Assembly (NCBI GenBank): GCA_019649035.1 | Contig: BMAT01007312.1 | Span: 126,112-151,235, forward strand | Length of the DNA stretch: 25,124 bases | From: Elysia marginata | Taxonomy: Eukaryota > Mollusca > Gastropoda > Plakobranchidae | Direction of reading: 5' to 3' | In this document: one piece after another, positions 10,494 to 20,950 of the stretch | Numbering within the stretch: position 1 is the first letter of the stretch | Layout of the letters: the number at the start of each line of letters is the position of its first letter | The notes under the pieces: model-generated | The model's input: only the letters and a program-made list of their open reading frames with translations | Databases searched by the model: none | Told to the model about the DNA's origin: nothing | Translations under genes and position numbers: made by a program

Positions 10494-11313
10494 CTCCCAC
10501 CTCCCATGTCTCTTTCTCTCCATTTCCTAACCTCCTGTGTCTGTGATTGATATTGAAGTTTTAGCACCTTTAGATTTGTCATGGCGCATGTAACAAGTTA
10601 TGCATGTTGAAGCTTGCAGGAAGGATGCATCATGTCTTATGCTAGTTATTCTATTTATAAAGCTAATTTTGTGGTGTGGTCAGAACTGTACTTGATAAGA
10701 TAGTGGTACAATAACTTTCTCAGTTTTGTGTACATGTCTGTTACTCCATACATCAGATGTTAGTCGTATGTCACTCGTCCAGAAAGAATAAGTTGAAAGT
10801 CAGAAATTTGCTTTTTTGAGAAAGCGCCATTTGAAGGTTGTGTTTTTCTTTCTTTTTCTTTTCTTTTTTTTTTTAAGCCAGCAAACACTACACTATTTTT
10901 TTTTCAAGAAAATGCTGATAAATTTATGATTTAATTTTCAAGTTCTGGAGCTAATCAAAAATGTTTAGTTGAAAACGACAAGGCATTTTAAAATGAAACT
11001 TGCAACTTCTGACTTGTTCACCCTGGGCGTGAGACATACGTTCCTACTCTGTTTCTCTTGTGGTTAGTTTAGCCTGCGGACTTTTCATGAGTCCCTTTTT
11101 GTTAAAATTTTTATGAGTAGTCTTAGGTAAGCTGCAAAATCTGCAAACTATCTGTATACATTGCTTTTTTCCAAAGAAGTACTTACAACTTGGCCAAAAT
11201 GTTTTTTTGTTTTTTTTTAAGCATTTGAAATTGAGTTTTGAGGCTTGAGTTTTTTCAGTGTTTTATGATCTTGTAGAATATAGAAAAATGTCTATAATTT
11301 GATGTCGAGACCA

Positions 11314-11425
11314 AATTTTTCTAGGTTTTGGTCTTAGATTTTTGGAATGTATGTAGCTAATTTTTTTAGGTTTTTGTGTTAGAGTTTTGGAATGGAAGTA
11401 GAAAATTTTTCTAGATCTTTGTGAC
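11314..11425 (+). repeat. 45-bp tandem repeat, about 2.5 copies
   Basis: Units begin with AATTTTT at 11314, 11359 and 11404 and share TAGGTTTTTG, TTAGATTTTTGGAATG and GAAGTAGnnAA. The flanks at 11250-11310 and 11450-11515 also resemble each other, so a larger duplication may enclose the array. No coding role is apparent. Confidence 0.7.
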
Positions 11426-11896
11426 AAAGAGTTTCGGGAGTTGATCAATTCTTTCGAGTGTTTTGATGTCTGGTAATATGTAAAAATTATCTGTAATCTG
11501 ATACTTGTATTGCAATTTCGCAAGATTTTAAATTTTTTCAATACCTGATAAGAAATATTGCTCTGTGATTTCACCTTGCGACTTGTCTTAGTCAAATTTT
11601 GAGACTTATGAGACTAAATCACTAAAATATAGTCCTCAAATGACCAAGGGCTTTTTGTGTTCATTTATTCAGATGGTGGCGGCAATTTTTAAAAATTCCT
11701 TTTATTTCTTTTTAGTCTGTTATGATGAGATCTTGTCTTCCAAGCGAGATCAGAGTAAAAAACTTTCAGAGAAAAATACAAGTCACAAGTTTGTTTTAAC
11801 CTGTTTAAATGCATTGCACGATTTCCTTGTCATTATAATTATGTATATAAAGCATTGACTTCCGTCTAGTTCGTGCCCTTTTCCAAACACTATGTA

Positions 11897-12160
11897 CAGT
11901 GGAATCTGGATAAAGTCCACACCTCAGGACAAAAAAAAATATGTTGACTTCGAACACAAATTGACATTGATCATTACAATAATATTGATGGCAGGCACAT
12001 CAAACCTGATGTGAATATAGATAAAGAAGCCAAATCACAGGTTTTGATGTGCCTTCCATCGATACAGATAAATGTGAAATTGAAGTCTGAACAGCCACAG
12101 ATGGCTTTAACTAAGCAAAAGGTTCTCTTAATGATGTCGATTTTATCTGGATTCCGACTG
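11897..12160. mobile_element. pogo/Tigger-like MITE (Tc1/mariner superfamily), 264 bp
   Basis: The left end CAGTGGAATCTGGATAAAGT, preceded by TA at 11895, is mirrored at the right by a segment whose reverse complement begins CAGTCGGAATCCAGATAAAA. About 22 of 27 positions match with one gap. A CAGT terminus next to TA is typical of pogo-type elements. The right flank is AA instead of TA, so the target duplication has decayed or the end is misplaced. The interior has no transposase. Confidence 0.5.
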
Positions 12161-13004
12161 AATTTGTTGCTCCCGCTCCCTTGTTTTCACCTCTTGAATT
12201 AAAAATGTGTGTTTGTGATGATAAACAGCGACCAATTTGTTATATATATAGATCTCACGCCACTTTGTAGTGTGTCACAGTTTTCTTCTGTCCGTACTTC
12301 AGTTTGAGATGTAACCTATTTAAGGAAACATTGAACCTTATAGCCTTCTTGTGTTTTATCTTAAAAAACTTCCACGATTTTAATTGAAGTGTAGTGCTTT
12401 TTGCCCTGATTAGATTTCGAAGCCTCATGCAGTCATACTGACTGCTCAAAATTGTAATCAATAATTTTTTTTTTTAAGCTTAAAATGGATTTGCTCTAAA
12501 TGTATAATTTTTTAATATAGTAGAATGCATTGTGTTAAAGGTTTCGATCTCTCATTTAATTTGATTTGCTGTTTTTGTTCTTTGTTTTTTGTAAACTTAA
12601 AATATACTTTAAATTTAGCATGCCTGGAAACGAAAGTGTTACGCATTGAGGCTGAAATTTGTAATTCTCTGAAGTGCTGATGTATTTCTGAAACTGACTT
12701 AACTTTTTGTTTTAAGGTATCTGTAAAGCTATTCAAGTGTTTGCTGTTTGCTTTTTAAAGATGGGATATTTCTTGTTTCAATGTCAATAATCCCGATTGC
12801 AACAATGTCATGCCTTTTATTGCCATGTATCTCTCAGTCGTTTTTAAACTTGATACGAAATTCTGACTAAATATCACCTGATGTCTTTTCTTTATACTGA
12901 AGTCTTGAGGATGAAGAAAAAGTCTGCAGGGAATAATGAGCTCATTGTGTGATTTGAAAACTATATTGATCTATGAGCCACTCAGACTTTTCTATTCCTT
13001 TGGT

Positions 13005-13168
13005 TTCTTTAATATAAATCATGTATTTCATCGTGTATTGTCCAGTTCTTCAATATAAATCATGTATTTCATCGTGTCTTGCCCAGTTCTTTAATATAAA
13101 TCATGTATTACATCGTGTCTTGTCTAGTTCTTCAATATAAATCATGTATTTCATCGTGTCTTGTCTAG
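13005..13168 (+). repeat. Minisatellite of four 41-bp units near the RHEB poly(A) site
   Basis: Four units start at 13005, 13046, 13087 and 13128. Each begins TTCTTTAATATAAATCATGT or the TTCTTC variant, and continues with ATTTCATCGTGTCTTGTCTAG or close variants. Units differ at only a few positions, so the array is young or homogenised. It lies about 280 bp upstream of the poly(A) signal, hence inside the likely 3' UTR. Confidence 0.95.
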
Positions 13169-13445
13169 TGCACTGTATCTCATTTTGCAAGTTTTGTAAA
13201 TTGCCCATATAGAATTTTCAAACTTGTATGACTATTGTTTGCGATATGATGTATTATTTAATCTCTGTAACTATATAGGCAATCCAAGTTACTGCTGGTT
13301 CTATTGTTTGTGTTTCATTTAGCATTGGGTCGATGAAGAGTGTAACTGTTGGGCCAAAGATTTTCTTGAAGAATTTTTGTATTTGATGAATGCGTGCTTG
13401 ACTTTGTCTTTTTTGCAATTGTACATTTTGTGAAGATGGTTTTTG

Positions 13446-13460
13446 AATAAAGATAATAAA
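13446..13460 (+). terminator. RHEB: Double poly(A) signal, likely end of the RHEB transcript
   Basis: AATAAA occurs at 13446-13451 and again at 13455-13460. A TGTA element lies about 25 bp upstream (near 13422), and a T/G-rich stretch (GTGGTTTTTTGTTTGG) follows at about 13486-13502. This is the full set expected of an animal cleavage and polyadenylation site. Cleavage would fall near 13475. Confidence 0.65.
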
Positions 13461-14471
13461 ATGAAAATTATAGGAAGTCTTCTCTCGTGGTTTTTTGTTT
13501 GGAAGTGTGGACTGAACGTGTTTGGTTTAGGTCTTAAAGATTTCTAAGAAATTGGTTGTCCATCAAACAGTCCCAGTGAGTCGGACATTGGAATTTGAAC
13601 AAAGCGTTTTTATGAGCTTTCCAACTTAAAAACTTTTCATGAAGGTTTCTCAATTTTAGGCAAAGTTTAAAATTGTTTTTCTGTTCATCTTTTATGTGAA
13701 GAAAAGAGGAATAACTCTATTTTTTTAAAAGGTATTTTTCCCCAAATCTAATTTTCTAACATCAGACTCATTTGGACAGTTTGTGAGATAGAGGGAAGTC
13801 AACATATCAACTGAAATGAAGTAAAATGTTTTCTCAAACTGAAAGATTTAAAAGAAAACAAGTCTTAATAAGAACAACATTTTTGTCTTGCCACCAGGGT
13901 GAATCCATCAGACGTTGCAATTGTAACTATGAATTTTTCTACACTCTCATATGTCGAAAGTTTTATGAAACGAGAGATATCTACCGTGAAGATGTTAAAT
14001 GTTTTGGTTACTAAAAATATAAAGGAAAAGATAGAAAAAAAAAAAAAACCTGATGGGTGTTTTCTCAAAATAGAATTTACGACTTTTGATTGATTTGCCC
14101 TGGACGCTAGACATTCATGAAATTCAACATGAAGATCCTCTTATTAAAAGTTCGTTTCAAAGTTGTTTTTGAACTCATAATTCAGGAGATGGATATTTAA
14201 TTTGGTCTGGAAACTAAACAAGAATAAAAGTTTTTCTTTAACTTTAGTAAAAAAAAAAAAGAAAAATTATGATCATTAAGACTACAATAAAGTAAAAAAA
14301 ACCTTCATCTCAGTCTGGTATTAATTTCCACAAGTCTTTATTATCACAATTTTTCGATTTTTATACTTATCTAAAATTGAAGAAAAACTTGAATGTTTGC
14401 TCAGTTTTCAGACAAAGTTTTTTTTTCACAAAGGAGATGAAATAGCCTATAAAACCAAAGATATGCTTGGT

Positions 14472-14673
14472 GTAGGTTTCTAACCGACTAACTCTGTTTA
14501 GCCCGAAATCTGAGTTAGCTATAGTTTAGTGTCTTACATCCATCTCTGTGGTTTACTAACCATCTTCCGTTTATCCTAAATTCTTAGTTAGCCGACTAAA
14601 TTCTGAACACCTAGTGTTGTAGATTTCTAAAAGGCTAACTTCCAAAGTACTGAATTAGCCTTTAGAAACCTAC
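14472..14673. repeat. Hairpin-rich element with repeated GTAGGTTTCTAA ends
   Basis: GTAGATTTCTAAAAGGCTAA at 14619-14638 pairs with TTAGCCTTTAGAAACCTAC at 14655-14673 across a 16-base loop, with one mismatch and one bulge. A further copy, GTAGGTTTCTAACCGACTAA, begins near 14475. ACTAACTC and GAGTTAG also form a smaller stem between 14488 and 14518. It looks like a foldback element, or several nested. No coding capacity. Confidence 0.65.
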
Positions 14674-15360
14674 AGAGTCATGTGGTTGGGATTCTTACAT
14701 CCTAACTCAGAATTTGGGTCGAGTGGAGTTAGATTTTTAGAAAATCACAGCAATGGATAAACAAACATCTGACTCAGAGTTTAGGCAATACAAAGTCAGA
14801 CAGATAGAAACTGCAGAGAGAGACAGAGAGAGAGATGGCGATTAGATTTTATTTCCTAAACGGCTTAAAAATCTAAAGCAACGATATATATTGTGTATTG
14901 AACTATTGAGTTGGAAATTTAAAAATAATATTTTTTCTGAAAACGCCATTAAAAAGTCCATTTATTCTTTTTTTTCTATATTTTAAATCAGCGAAAAGTT
15001 TTGATATCTTCTATGATTTAATTCTGCTGATTGAAAAAATAGAGAAAAATTAAAAATAAATGGACCTTAAATTAACGTTTTCTGTTTCAATAAGTGTATT
15101 AAAACTTTTGCTGATTTAAGATACAGAGAAAAATGATAATAAAATGACCCTTTAAATGGCATGTTCTGAAAAAAAAAAAAGAAAATAAAATATTATAAAT
15201 TGTTTACGCTAAATACCTTACAATAATGACTTGTTCAAAACAGCAATACCTTTGAAAGTTAAAATTGCAACATCCGACAACCTAACAAAGATTGCTGAAC
15301 TTCCAAACATTAAATATTGCATAAAATTCTCAAAATTTACTACAAAGATTTTATAACTAC

Positions 15361-15550
15361 TTTTGGGTACTCTTGAACAAATACGGTCCCCCGAGACTTT
15401 GCCAGGTTGATAGAAATGTATCCGAATTGACTACTTTAACATCTGCATTTAATTTCTAAAAACCACTCTTTGACGAAACAAATATCGATATATTTCTATC
15501 AACCTGGTAAGTCTCAGAGGATTGCAGTTGTTCAAGAGTGCCTCTTTTTG
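15361..15550. mobile_element. Foldback element with arms of about 60 bp
   Basis: The left arm (15361-15425) contains ACTCTTGAACAA and CCAGGTTGATAGAAAT. The right arm (15484-15550) contains ATTTCTATCAACCTGG and TTGTTCAAGAGTGCC. The arms match over most of their length with small gaps, around a loop of about 60 bp. There is no transposase and no clear target duplication. A MITE is the simplest reading. Confidence 0.65.
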
Positions 15551-15785
15551 ATTGAAACTGTAGAGGGAAAAAAATACTTAAAAAATGGTTTTACTCAGAT
15601 TTGAAAAGTGCCAACATCTGACTCAATTTAGACTGGTTGATAAGCATTACAATACATTAGAATACAGTAATACAAATATGAGACGACCAGGCTAAATTAG
15701 GCACAAGTCAGAATTTTCACATATTGAGTTATCAACATAAAGAAACAACAACTATATTCTATTCGGTGACATTGAAGAAGTTTTA

Positions 15786-15887
15786 AAAATGAATTCTATA
15801 GCTCATACTATAGAATAAGATCTGTTTTTACGAACGTTATTAAAAATAATCACTATGGCTTATACTCTAGCATAAGATCTGTTTTGC
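15786..15887 (+). repeat. Imperfect direct duplication of a roughly 44-bp unit
   Basis: Two units, at about 15786-15830 and 15844-15887, share the order (AAAAAT)...CTATnGCTnATACTnTAGnATAAGATCTGTTTT. Each carries an inner palindrome, best in the first unit (TTCTATAG...CTATAGAA). Confidence 0.65.
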
Positions 15888-17715
15888 AATTATGGTGTTC
15901 TCTGCAGTCTTCCAAAACATTTTTAATTTCTGCTGTTCATACACTTCAACTTCAAAAACAACAGGTTTAAAACTTTCATTTCAATAATTTTGATGATACA
16001 AAAAAACCCCCCAAAAAACAAAACAGAAATGATATTTTTCTGCATTTTTTTAAAGTACTAAATTTTAGCAAACACAATAAAAAAAAACGAAGTTTTTTAC
16101 TATTCGTTTAGCTGTTAGTTTAAAATTTGGTGGGAATGCAGCTTGGCAGTTTGTCTTGATTTTCTTCAACAGCGCGAATTTTTTTTTTTTTTTTGCAAAA
16201 AATTTGAAATTTTAATTTTTTTTTGTAGCAAATGTCCTTAAGTATGTGTTGGTATCAGTCTTTCTAAGCTAATGCGATCAAATGCGACTTAAGGAGAAAT
16301 AACCACAAAGTAAATAAAAAATAATTTATAGCAGAAGAGAAGTTCCGTTAGGTCATCCATTCAAGGGAAATAACACCCAAAAAACTAAGTTACTCTAAGA
16401 GGGTATGAGTTGCGCATTCTTGACCATACATTTTTAAGAAAATAAATTTTTCTAGAATTTTTTTTCTTTTACAAATTTACAGCTTTAGCATGGATGCATT
16501 GGTATATGCAAGCCCAAAAATATTTGATTTCAAAGTAGTTCATCATTTGAAGGGAAACGTATTTCAAGCAAATTCATATAGGATGTGAAAGATTTATTAT
16601 TTAGCTGGTGGTATCAAACTCCTTAACTTAAATAAAATTTAACATTACAGTCAATAAAAATTGAATTGAAAAAAAAAAGCTGACAAAGCACATAGCTTGG
16701 TTTGTAGACTTTTATTTTGAACCCCATGGACATGAATATTGTATAAACAACACATCAAAAACTTTCCTAGATATGTCTCCTTAGGGCAGCAGCGAGACTT
16801 GTGTTTCAATCTAATTCTAACCATCAAAATAGACATTCAACATAACGTCAAAAAGAATTTTTTTAGTTAGTTCTAAGTTAAAAGCCACCTCGGATGTTGC
16901 GAAACCTCGGTTATAAGTACCTAGTCTAAAGGACACTGAGTCCTACTCCTCTCTACATTTGAATATTAATAGATCATAACTCATGACTTGTTAAAGAGCA
17001 GCCGGCATAAACATTGAACATGAGGTATCATACAAAATTCGTGCACAGTGTTTAGGCAGTATATACCCATGTAAATAAATATAGCAATAGTAAAAAAGAC
17101 AACATGCATGTATGATTTTACGATTTTAAAGGCATGAAATGAGCAACAGAGAGATGTAGGCTTCAAGTGGAAATGCCCAGACATCCGATTTTCATATGAT
17201 TTGAACCTTTGAATTATAAATTAGCTTCGGCACCCACTTCCGAAGTCCAAGTTTCGAATCGTACTAAAGACACAGATTCCGGGCACTCCCACTTAAAGCC
17301 TATTTGTATCCACTGCTAATTTCACGCCTTTAAAATCTTTCAATTACAGTGTTTAATTGCGCAGCGGCTGCCGCGTCCCCACTATTAGTACATACATGTA
17401 TGGTACATTTCCTACCCAGTTTCTATTGTCTTCTTCCCATCTCCTTGTTGGTCTTCCTCTGTCTTTGCTTCAAGAACACAACATGTAACTTAAGTTTCTC
17501 AAACGTCTTCTAAAGTACTTAATGTTTAATTGCTTATCTGGGAAGGTGACAACAGTATTCCAGATTTCATTCCATGCAAATTTTATCCTTGTAAAGAAGT
17601 AACAGACCGGCGAAAAAAAAAACTGAATAAGAAATTATGCAGGGTGAACATTGAATAAAATTCAACATAGCTTCAAAACTGCGAGTGATGAAAGAAACGG
17701 TGAAACGTCGCTACT

Positions 17716-17998
17716 TGTGTTGCGTGGTGGTCTAATGATAGACGGTTGGCCCTCGAGCTGAGCGGGCCGGGGTTTGAGTCCAGTCTCGGCACATCAGCGT
17801 ATAGGCTTTATGGAAAGTTAAGTGAGTACTCGGTTATAGGCAGTGAAAAATCTTGTCAGCATGCTAAAGTGATGTGCTCTAAAACTGCTCCAGTGTAGGT
17901 TAAGAAGGTAATGTGGCTGTTTGTGGCCTATACGCGAACCCATGTAAAGAGCAGTTAGCATTTTTTAGTAAATTAGGCGCTATATTTAAAGAAAAAAG
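17716..17998 (+). mobile_element. tRNA-derived SINE
   Basis: A Pol III A box-like TGGTCTAATGATAGACGG (17728-17745) is followed 26 bp later by a near-consensus B box GGTTTGAGTCC (17771-17781). The two boxes are spaced as in a tRNA gene, but no cloverleaf acceptor stem closes properly, so it is not a working tRNA. The body continues about 200 bp to an A-rich end near 17998. Part of the body (TTATAGGCAGTGAAA and onward) recurs at 21690. Confidence 0.75.
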
Positions 17999-18805
17999 CT
18001 CGATACTTTATACAGTTGAGTCGCGGTCACACAAGCAGTCATTTTTCTATTTACACCGAGAGTATTAAGAATATATCATCGGTGAACAATTATTGGTTGA
18101 TGGAATTGCACGTCATTGTGATTCGTTGTTTAAGCTGGCAGCCATATTTGAGGGGCCCGCATATCTATCTCTTAGCCTAACCCACAGTCATTACATGCAC
18201 GTATGTATATATTCTAAAAAAAAAAGGATCAGTAGAGAAAATATCATTATCGCAGTTTTACAATAAAATAAAACTTATGATTTACTTTTAAACCAAGCCA
18301 AAGGTTTGTTCCGTTTTAGCGAAGTAAGAAATTTTTTAGCTTCTCTCCCGCTGCTACAGATTTACATCAGGATAACGACTTGAAAATTTAAGGAATCAAA
18401 GGTCTCATTTATTTATGTGTTGTGAGATGCAGAGAGCAATGCCAATCTCTTCAGGTACTCTCAAAAAAAAATTCCAACTACCTCATTAGAAAAAAAAATA
18501 CACAAAAAGTAAAAAAAGAAGCCCACATTTGAAATTAGTTACCATAATATCAGCAGAAGTAACTTTAGCCATTGCGGATTTTTTTTCTTAACTAATCACA
18601 AATAACATGGTGGCATGCAATCGACATTAAAACTGATCTGGGAAATAGTCCATATGTCGGAATTTTCAAGTTGAAGAAAAAACCTTCTGCTAGTAAATTT
18701 ACCCCCTCCCCCCTTTTTCTCTGTTATTTAAATGCAAATGAAATGCAAATACCTTTCACAAAATGTGAATACTTTTCATGCATTAATTAACGTGTAGCAA
18801 CTCAG

Positions 18806-18832
18806 CAAGATGTTCAAATTCTGAACATCTTG
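18806..18832. promoter_or_regulatory. Perfect 11-bp palindrome beside two octamer motifs
   Basis: CAAGATGTTCA and TGAACATCTTG are perfect inverted repeats separated by five bases. Upstream, ATGCAAAT occurs at 18732-18739 and 18743-18750, 11 bp apart, followed by ATGCATTAATTAA. Octamers are POU-factor sites and the palindrome could bind a dimeric protein or form a small hairpin. Function is inference; chance is possible in A/T-rich DNA. Confidence 0.3.
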
Positions 18833-18951
18833 AAATGTAAAAACATTGCAACATCCCACACACTTGGGACGAGTTGTGAGACATTAAAATCTGGTGATCA
18901 ATATAAGTTATGTCTTGTATCACAGGGTGTCTTGAATACAACAGACTTTAG

Positions 18952-19344
18952 GATAGTCTGTAGGCTTAGTATTTATATACACTATACGCTCCATACACGG
19001 AAACACTTCGTGATACGTTGTAGGCTAAGTACTTATATACACTATACGCTCCATGCACGGAAACACTTCATGATAGTCTGTAGACTAAGTACTTATATAC
19101 ATATAGACTAAGTACTTATATACATACAACATCCGCTCCATGCACGGACAAACTTGACGATAGCCTGTAGGCTGAGTACTTATATACATACAACATCCGC
19201 TCTATGCACGGACAAACTTGGTAATAGCCTGTAGGCTAAGTACTTATATACATACAACATCCGCTCCATACACAGACAAACTTGGCGATAGTCTGTAGGC
19301 TGAGTACTTATATACATACAACATCTGCTCCGTGACGGACAAAG
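18952..19344 (+). repeat. Minisatellite, about six units of 60-64 bp
   Basis: Units start at 18952, 19012, 19072, 19159, 19223 and 19287 with GATAGTCTGTAGGCTnAGTA or a variant. They continue with CTTATATACATACAACATCC and GCTCCATGCACGGACAAACT. The first two units carry a shorter ACACTATAC version. The third has an internal 24-bp duplication, making it 87 bp. The last is truncated. Confidence 0.95.
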
Positions 19345-19826
19345 AAATTGAAAATAGCTTAATAAATAGAATAATGGCTGTACAATACAAATGGACTAGG
19401 AAGACTATACAAGCCTAGTTAGACTACTCGAATTTTGTTACACATTTTTACAGCTTGAATCTCCAGTGACAAAATACGTAGGTATCGAAAAACTCCAGCA
19501 CTGAAAAACGTTTGTTAAATAAAGTATAAATTTTATCTTAATATTAAATTTTGCTAGGTCCAATAATGAAGGCATAATGATTGTGTTAAAAAAGACACGT
19601 AGCTGCTTATATAAAACTTCAAAAAATGGCTCCAACCCAATTTATTTTTGTAAATACTAGTTTATTCACACAAAATAAAAGACCCCCCCCCTCCTCCTGA
19701 CAATTTCTTTGAAAATTAGCCGTGCATTTACTCGCAGTTTATGACATAACACTGAGAAATTGGTGAAAGATTGCCGAGCACTTAGTTAATTATATCTATC
19801 ATGCTTGTAAATATATGTTAGTTTCC

Positions 19827-20075
19827 TGGTTTCTGTCTCTCTGCCCCCACCCCCCTTCCCCTTTTCTCTCTCGCCCCTCTTTCTTTCTTTACTCATCCCA
19901 CCATAACTCTCTCCGTCTCTCTTCGACCTCCTTCTGTGACCATGCCGGTTTCCCTCACTCTCTTTCCCTCTCTATCTCTGACTCTCTTTTCCGGCTTTTT
20001 CTCTGTCTGTCTCTCTCTCCGTCACTGACTCTCTTGTCTTTCTCTTTCTCTTCCATTCACCTATTTTTTTTCCTT
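19827..20075 (+). repeat. Pyrimidine-rich low-complexity tract
   Basis: Mixed C/T sequence with runs such as TCTCTCTC, CCCCCACCCCCC and TTCTTTCTTT. The open frame through it (from 19815) is Ser/Leu/Pro-rich because of composition and has no protein motif. Confidence 0.85.
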
Positions 20076-20678
20076 TCAAGTATTTTCATGAACCAAGGCA
20101 ATGTTAGTAAAATCAAAGCAATAACAGCTTTTGGTCGTCTTAGTGAAAGAACTAAAACATTCCATACAAATTTCCAACCAAAAAAAAGAAATAATCATAC
20201 AAAATGAAAAACATCGGTTCGCCGTATCGTAAAGGTATTTGAAAGTACCGCAATCAAAGTAGGCAAGCCATTCAAGGTCACACCTCACACTTTGCCTAAT
20301 AGTAGATCACCGGGTTTTCCCGACAAATTAGTCTTTTTCAAAGACTCGAGAGTTTAATAAATAAGAAAATTGTTTTCAGCTATGAGATAAGACTTTTCGT
20401 TACTGGAAGAAACTTCAAAGTGAACCATGTATATCTATGAATATATCCATTACTTGTTAATACTGACAGTAGTGTTGTAGCTGTATAACATATTAATAAG
20501 CTTATGGGTTGTGAAATATTTTTACAGAGATATTGTAAAATGAGATGGGAAATCTGCAGTTTTGCCCGTAATCAGGTCACTCAAATATCGCGACACTAAA
20601 TTGTACCGGCTGAGTAGAGCCGACTAGCCTTACATATTCTGAACCAGTTCAGATTGTTTTTCTCGAGCTGTATGGATT

Positions 20679-20843
20679 GGTTGCACTTTGCGTGATGCAG
20701 CGTTTTTCTATCAAGATGGCAGATGCTCCTGGCTAAATAAATTAGAGTCAGATTTATTGATCCATTGCAAACAAGAGTTCTAATCAACACTTCCGGGAGC
20801 GCTCGCCATTTTGATACGAAAACGCAATATTATTCAATCAACC
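20679..20843. repeat. Long imperfect inverted repeat with a 25-bp loop
   Basis: The left arm 20679-20749 and right arm 20775-20843 are mirror-related. The best part is GCGTTTTTCTATCAAGATGG on the left against CCATTTTGATACGAAAACGC on the right. Outer GGTTG/CAACC and inner ATTAGAGTC/GAGTTCTAAT also pair. It is probably a MITE or foldback. On the - strand the loop supplies AATAAA at 20753-20758. Confidence 0.6.
20753..20758 (-). terminator. Candidate poly(A) signal for the - strand EGF gene
   Basis: This is the first AATAAA I find on the - strand after the gene's stop at 21434, giving a 3' UTR of roughly 0.7 kb that would include the whole 104-bp tandem array. The region after it is not clearly T/G-rich, so it is only a candidate. 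Confidence 0.3.
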
Positions 20844-20950
20844 TCTTGTTGCCTGCACTGTTGAGTTCAGCATTGCGGTTTCTTATACTTGCTCAGCCAA
20901 TGACTAAGCAGTTACACCTCCAGAGTATTATATTTTTAAGAGGCTCGGTG

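Larger units (their letters stand above)
8640..13475 (+). other. RHEB: Probable long RHEB 3' UTR
   Basis: I found no AATAAA on the + strand between the stop at 8637 and 13446, where two overlapping-range signals occur with a T/G-rich region after them. If the transcript runs that far, the 3' UTR is about 4.8 kb. A weaker ATTAAA near 12198 followed by TGTGTGTTTGTG could end a shorter form. The segment contains an interspersed repeat, a CU tract, a 45-bp repeat, a pogo-like MITE and 41-bp tandem units. The extent is inferred from signals only. Confidence 0.55.
13476..17715. other. Gene-free stretch between the two genes, left part
   Basis: No coding exon with both splice signals and a family motif is visible on either strand. 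The content is A/T-rich DNA with a diverged relative of the interspersed repeat (about 13550-13795), the hairpin cluster at 14472-14673, the foldback at 15361-15550 and a short direct duplication at 15786-15887. Confidence 0.6.
17999..20678. other. Gene-free stretch between the two genes, right part
   Basis: Contents are paired octamer motifs and a palindrome (18732-18832), the minisatellite at 18952-19344 and a pyrimidine-rich tract (about 19827-20075). The rest is unremarkable A/T-rich DNA. Frames of 65 to 130 codons here are produced by the repeats. Confidence 0.6.

Noticed and set aside
10083..10550. Open frames of 97 to 155 codons, Leu/Ser-rich, on the + strand
   Set aside because: They are the three readings of one CT repeat. 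Composition explains the frames and no protein motif is present.
16651..16836. - strand frame with RIRLKHKSRCCPKETY, superficially like the CCP end of an EMI domain
   Set aside because: It lies about 5 kb past the proposed stop, with no convincing splice sites. Two adjacent cysteines are weak evidence.
17722..17790. True tRNA gene
   Set aside because: A and B boxes are present, but the acceptor stem does not pair and a SINE body follows.
19815..20207. 130-codon + strand frame
   Set aside because: Its first part is the pyrimidine tract, and the rest has no recognisable domain.
20700..20815. Bidirectional promoter with YY1 and ETS-like sites (AAGATGGC, CTTCCGG, GCCATTTT)
   Set aside because: The sites are explained by the two arms of one inverted repeat, and no first exon is seen on either side.
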